NCBI RefSeq assembly: GCF_902703175.1 | Contig: NZ_CACRYJ010000004.1 | Location: 186,001 to 250,000 of the forward strand | Direction: 5' to 3' | Source of the DNA: Occultella aeris | GTDB taxonomy: Bacteria; Actinomycetota; Actinomycetes; Actinomycetales; Beutenbergiaceae | Length of the DNA stretch: 64,000 nt | Part shown: piece after piece, positions 60,999-64,000 of the stretch | Layout of the letters: each line of letters opens with the position of its first letter | Position numbering within the stretch: position 1 is the first letter of the stretch | Notes under the pieces: generated by a model | Told to the model about the DNA's origin: nothing | The model's input: the letters and a program-made list of their open reading frames with translations, nothing else | The model's database searches: none | Made by a program: the position numbers and the translations under genes

Positions 60999-61730
60999 AT
61001 GACCGAACACGCCCGATCCTTCGACCGGGCGGCCGCGGTGTACGCCGCGACCCGACCCTCCTACCCGCCGGCCGCCGTCGACTGGCTGGTGCCGCGCTCG
61101 GCGCGTCGGGTCCTCGACCTGGCGGCGGGCACCGGCAAGCTGACCCGACTCCTGGTCGACCGCGGCGGCTTGGAGGTGGTGGCCGTGGACCCCGCGCCGA
61201 ACATGCTCGGCGAGCTGCACGAGCACGTGCCCGGTGTGCCCACGTTCGTGGGGACCGCCGAGAACCTCCCGCTCCCGGACGACGCGGTGGACGTGGTGAC
61301 CGTGGCGCAGGCGTGGCACTGGGTGGACCCGGCCGCGGCGGTACCCGAGATCGCGCGGGTGCTGCGGCCCGGCGGCACGCTCGGCCTGGTCTGGAACTCC
61401 CGTGACGAGTCGGTGGCGTGGGTGGCCGAGTTCGGCGACATCCTGATCCGGCTGTACGAACGCGACGAGCAGGAACTCGCACCGGATATCGGCGCCCCGT
61501 TCGGGCCCGTCGAGAGCACCACCATCCGGTGGACGCAGGCCATGCCCGCCGAAACGCTCGTGGACCTGGTGCGATCGCGCAGCTACTTCATCACCGCGAC
61601 GCCGGAGCAGCAGGCGGACGTCCTCGGCGCCGTCGGGGACCTGCTCGCCGGCCACGCCGAACTGGCCGGCCGGGACGTCATCGACCTGCCGTACCTGGCT
61701 GACTGCTTCCGGACCCGCCTGGACGCCTGA
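60999..61730 (+). CDS. SAM-dependent methyltransferase (class I)
   Basis: 243 residues. FDRAAAVYAATRPSYPPAAV, then RRVLDLAAGTGKLTRLLVDR (motif I), VVAVDPAPNMLGEL, GTAENLPLPDDAVDVVTVAQ and HWVDPAAAVPEIARVLRPGG follow the UbiE/methyltransferase-11 order. The W-H-W-V-D segment is typical of a subgroup near trans-aconitate methyltransferases. The substrate is unknown. ATG 60999 was chosen for the AGGAA site; ATG 60957 and GTG 60981 are in frame. Confidence 0.9.
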   Translation: MTEHARSFDRAAAVYAATRPSYPPAAVDWLVPRSARRVLDLAAGTGKLTRLLVDRGGLEVVAVDPAPNMLGELHEHVPGVPTFVGTAENLPLPDDAVDVVTVAQAWHWVDPAAAVPEIARVLRPGGTLGLVWNSRDESVAWVAEFGDILIRLYERDEQELAPDIGAPFGPVESTTIRWTQAMPAETLVDLVRSRSYFITATPEQQADVLGAVGDLLAGHAELAGRDVIDLPYLADCFRTRLDA

Positions 61731-61778
61731 ACCGCTGGCCGCCGCGCTCGCCGAGCGCGTGGAAACCCTCGTCGCAAC

Positions 61779-62738
61779 TCACGAGGGACCGGGGCTTCCG
61801 CGCACTCGGCCCAGGGCGGCGGCGACCTGTCGTGGGATCAGAGTCGGCTGATAGACATCGGCGGCGGTGAATCGCAGGATCACCGTGTCCGTGCGCGACG
61901 CCAGGGCGTTCTGCCGGACCCGGTCGCGGAACAGAGCTTCGGGAGCGGAGTGGATCGCGACGCCGTCGATCTCGACCAGCACCCACGATCCATCCTCTCG
62001 GAGCCAGCCCATGTCACCTCGGGCGATGAAGGCGCCGCGTGAGTCGGTGACCACCACCTGAATGTCATCCGGCGGGAGACACGCGTCCACGCATACCAAC
62101 CTGGCACGCGTCTCGAGCGGCGACTCGGCCCGGCCGTCCACCAGGTCCCACCACGGAGTGAGTCTCGCGGCGCCTCGCCTGCCGCGCACCCGTCGGCGGA
62201 CGTCGGCGAGACCCTCGGCGTCGAGTTGACGGCGGAACAGGGTCGAGTCGAGCACGGCGACCGCGGTCTCCCGGTTCATCTCGGGCAGCGCCTGGACCAG
62301 CGCAGAGCGAAGGTCGGCCACGGCCCGCCCGCGCAGTGTGGCGACCCCGAACCCGTGATCGAACCGCCGGACCCGGATCGACGCCGGGCCGCGGTTCCCG
62401 CGAGCTCCCGGCAAGCTCACCTCGGGTGCAATCCGGGCGGGCAGGCCCCACACCCCGTGGAGCGCGAGGGCGCACACCCCGACGGCGATCGCGTCCGGGC
62501 CGGCACCCAGCAGTCCGAGCCATGCGGCCCGGCGCCGCTGGTGATCATGAAGATCGCCGACCGCTGGCTCACCGCAGTCGTAAACACCCCGCACGAGCCG
62601 GTGCCACAGCCCACTGCGGACAAGATTGGCGATCCGCAGTTCGGAGATTCCCAGGCGTGCGCACTGTGCGGTCGTGATCAGCCCCGCCTGCCCGCGCGCG
62701 ACCCGCAGCGCAGACTCCGGTTGCTTCACACCTGACAC
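61779..62738 (-). CDS. AbiEi-like N-terminal domain with DUF559-like nuclease-fold C-terminus
   Basis: 319 residues. The N-terminal ~50 residues (LITTAQCARLGISELRIANL, VRSGLWHRLVRGVYDCGEP) form the winged-helix AbiEi antitoxin-type domain. The C-terminus IARGDMGWLREDGSWVLVEI followed by DGVAIHSAPEALFRDRVRQN ALASRTDTVILRFTAADV has the D...E-x-D pattern of DUF559/PD-(D/E)xK proteins. Such standalone proteins are frequent in actinobacteria, often in many copies, without a toxin partner. No AbiEii toxin gene adjoins it, so a working toxin-antitoxin pair is not claimed. Confidence 0.8.
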   Translation of the reverse strand: MSGVKQPESALRVARGQAGLITTAQCARLGISELRIANLVRSGLWHRLVRGVYDCGEPAVGDLHDHQRRRAAWLGLLGAGPDAIAVGVCALALHGVWGLPARIAPEVSLPGARGNRGPASIRVRRFDHGFGVATLRGRAVADLRSALVQALPEMNRETAVAVLDSTLFRRQLDAEGLADVRRRVRGRRGAARLTPWWDLVDGRAESPLETRARLVCVDACLPPDDIQVVVTDSRGAFIARGDMGWLREDGSWVLVEIDGVAIHSAPEALFRDRVRQNALASRTDTVILRFTAADVYQPTLIPRQVAAALGRVRGSPGPS

Positions 62739-62920
62739 TCACCCAGCACACCATCGTCCGGTCCCCGCCCACGTGCCCCTGTGGACAACGCCGACGAGCC
62801 CCGGCTCCGCTCCCATCCCCGGCGATCCCCGATCGTTCCGCAAGACTCGGCGAGCGCGCACTTGTCACGTTCCAAGCCGACCGGAACAAGGGGCAACAAC
62901 ACGCTCGACCGAGGCGGGCG

Positions 62921-62944
62921 GGCAGCCAGGTGGGCAGCCAGGTG
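62921..62944. repeat. 12-bp tandem duplication in intergenic region
   Basis: Two exact copies of GGCAGCCAGGTG lie in the 227-bp gap between the AbiEi-like gene and ridA. A third partial copy follows. It is probably simple slippage; no gene or clear promoter is seen in this gap. Confidence 0.6.
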
Positions 62945-62965
62945 GGTGGCCTGGCCGATCGGCGG

Positions 62966-63439
62966 TTAGTCGGGCAGGACCTCGACGGTCAGCTCGACCT
63001 CGACCGGAGCGTCGAGCGGGAGGACCGCGACGCCGACGGCGGAACGTGCGTGCACGCCCGCGTCACCGAAGATCTCCTGGAGCACGTTCGAGGCGCCGTT
63101 GATCACGCCGGGCTGGCCCGTGAAGGACGGGTCGGAGGCGACGAAGCCGACGACCTTCACGACCCGGACGATCCGGTCCACCCCACCGACCAGTGCCACC
63201 ACGGCGGCCAGGCCGTTCAGGGCTGCGAGCCGGGCGAGCGCGGTCGCGTCGGCCGGGCTGACCAGCCCGTCGCCCTCGCCGACCTTGCCGGTGTGCGCCA
63301 TCACGCCGTCGACCATGGGCAACTGCCCCGACGTGTGCACCAGGTTCCCCTGGCGCAGTGCCGGCACGTACGACGCGACCGGTGGGACGACGTCGGGCAG
63401 GTCGATCCCGAGTTCGGCGAGGCGCGTCGATGCGCTCAC
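62966..63439 (-). CDS. ridA: RidA family protein
   Basis: 157 residues, the longer actinobacterial type of RidA. LVHTSGQLPMVDGVM, ALNGLAAVVALVGGVDRIVR and GVINGASNVLQEIFGDAGVH ARSAVGVAVLPLDAPVEVEL follow the family order with the conserved Arg and C-terminal Glu. RidA proteins hydrolyse reactive enamine/imine intermediates to ketoacids. GTG 63439 overlaps the DUF4177 stop (GTGA), with GGAG five bases upstream. Confidence 0.9.
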   Translation of the reverse strand: MSASTRLAELGIDLPDVVPPVASYVPALRQGNLVHTSGQLPMVDGVMAHTGKVGEGDGLVSPADATALARLAALNGLAAVVALVGGVDRIVRVVKVVGFVASDPSFTGQPGVINGASNVLQEIFGDAGVHARSAVGVAVLPLDAPVEVELTVEVLPD

Positions 63440-63591
63440 GCCTTCTCCCGCTTGAGGTAGGCGACCAGTCCCTGACCGTCGGGGCCGGGCACCACCTGGA
63501 CGAGTTCCCACCCGTCGGCGCCCCACTGGTCGAGGATCGCCTTCGTCGAGTGGATGATCAGTGGAATGGTTGCGTACTCCCAAGTAGCCAT
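63436..63591 (-). CDS. DUF4177 domain small protein
   Basis: 51 residues read from ATG 63591: MATWEYATIPLIIHSTKAIL, then DQWGADGWELVQVVPGPDGQ and GLVAYLKREKA. The pattern W-E-Y at the start, W-G-x-x-G-W-E-L-V and a closing aliphatic strand with Lys-Arg is that of DUF4177 (function unknown). Its stop overlaps the ridA start. The WhiB - DUF4177 - RidA order is a common chromosomal arrangement in actinobacteria, as I recall. Confidence 0.88.
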   Translation of the reverse strand: MATWEYATIPLIIHSTKAILDQWGADGWELVQVVPGPDGQGLVAYLKREKA

Positions 63592-63609
63592 GCCACTGAT
63601 CCTAGGGCT

Positions 63610-63957
63610 TCAGTTGTTGCGCGGATCGGCCCCTCGGCGCGGCTTCGTCGCCGGCCACTTCTGGCTGATCAGTTCGTTGATGGCGTTGCGGTCCGTGTCC
63701 GCCAGGGCCATCCGCCAGGACTCCACCGTGGGTGCGCGGCGCAACAGCGCGCGGCGCTCCCGCTCGGTCATGCCGCCCCAGACACCGAACTGGATCCGGT
63801 TGTCCAGTGCGTCGACCAAGCACTCCAGGCGCACGGTGCAGGAGAAGCACACCTCGCGTGCCTGCCGCTGCGCTGCGCCCTGCACGAAGAGGTCGTCGGG
63901 CGACTTCTGCGCACACGCCGCCTGCAACGTCCAACTCTCATCAAAACGTACGTCCAC
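63610..63957 (-). CDS. whiB: WhiB-family [4Fe-4S] regulator, WhiB4/WblA type
   Basis: 115 residues. Four cluster ligands Cys15, Cys37, Cys40, Cys46 are in AACAQKSPDDLF and REVCFSCTVRLECLVDALDN, followed by the GVWGG turn (58-62) and the basic helix MTERERRALLRR. The DLFVQGAAQRQAREVC and DALDNRIQFGVWGG wording is closest to WhiB4 (WblA), which senses oxygen or redox and controls antioxidant and developmental genes. GTG 63957 has GGAGG five bases upstream; GTG 63969 is in frame but without a site. The 43 bases beyond hold no visible gene. Confidence 0.92.
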   Translation of the reverse strand: MDVRFDESWTLQAACAQKSPDDLFVQGAAQRQAREVCFSCTVRLECLVDALDNRIQFGVWGGMTERERRALLRRAPTVESWRMALADTDRNAINELISQKWPATKPRRGADPRNN

Positions 63958-64000
63958 AATGACCTCCACGACGAGACTGCTTGCCAGTCACCCGACAAGA

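Noticed and set aside
61766-61787. CCCTCGT/ACGAGGG hairpin as a terminator between converging genes
   Set aside because: The stem is only 7 bp with an 8-base loop and overlaps the coding end of the AbiEi-like gene; too weak to annotate.
61779-62738. Complete AbiE toxin-antitoxin system
   Set aside because: Only the AbiEi-like domain is present; no AbiEii nucleotidyltransferase gene lies beside it.

Overview
The window is high-GC DNA (coding third positions almost all G or C) from an actinobacterium. Evidence includes a WhiB4/WblA-type [4Fe-4S] regulator with a DUF4177 and RidA gene chain at the right end, Tat-dependent lipoproteins, sugar importers of the CUT1 type without their own ATPase, and many GTG starts. 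I infer Actinomycetota, probably Micrococcales near Beutenbergia or Ruania; the taxon is a guess from gene style, not from a marker gene. I saw no rRNA, tRNA, CRISPR array, insertion sequence or prophage.

Left part (1-12.5 kb): a histidine phosphatase (cut by the window edge) overlaps a minimal PEP/pyruvate-binding dikinase-like enzyme. Divergent from these is a two-gene regulator operon, with a tandem palindromic operator between. Then come a DUF402 protein, methylglyoxal synthase (mgsA), a small membrane protein, endonuclease IV (nfo), a sortase-type surface protein, an orphan sugar-binding lipoprotein, gamma-glutamyltransferase, a WYL regulator and a small lipoprotein. A ~590 bp gap holds a decayed response-regulator fragment.

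Sugar cluster 1 (12.5-21.4 kb): LplB/LplC-type permeases (the first broken by one extra G), a Tat lipoprotein binding protein, a LacI regulator, a Gfo/Idh/MocA oxidoreductase and a large DUF6067-type glycosidase, behind a LacI-like palindrome. It is followed by remnants of a LacI gene and of a UPF0158-family gene, a hemerythrin, a DrrAB-type ABC exporter and a second Gfo/Idh/MocA protein.

Glycan island (26.1-52.2 kb): two paralogous modules. Module A is a divergent unknown protein, a 1335-residue Tat-exported enzyme-like protein, an FAD oxidoreductase, a GH42 beta-galactosidase and an IclR regulator, with overlapping start/stop codons. Facing it is a GcnA-like GH20 gene behind a ROK repressor. 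Module B is an oligogalacturonate-lyase-like propeller, a complete binding protein plus permease set, a decayed FAD oxidoreductase, a 1577-residue paralogue of the Tat protein and a second GH20. A 17-bp motif occurs twice upstream of module A and once upstream of the first GH20. The set reads as capture, cleavage, import and intracellular breakdown of a GlcNAc/galactose (perhaps uronate)-containing polymer; the substrate is inference.

Right part (52.2-64 kb): a ribbon-helix-helix-like protein behind a triple 8-bp repeat, a permease pair with no binding protein, a small multidrug-export family protein, an FAD/4Fe-4S D-lactate dehydrogenase-like oxidase, DUF998, Nudix, isoaspartyl methyltransferase, SprT, a SAM methyltransferase, an AbiEi/DUF559-like protein, RidA, DUF4177 and WhiB. 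Most of these are ordinary chromosomal genes.
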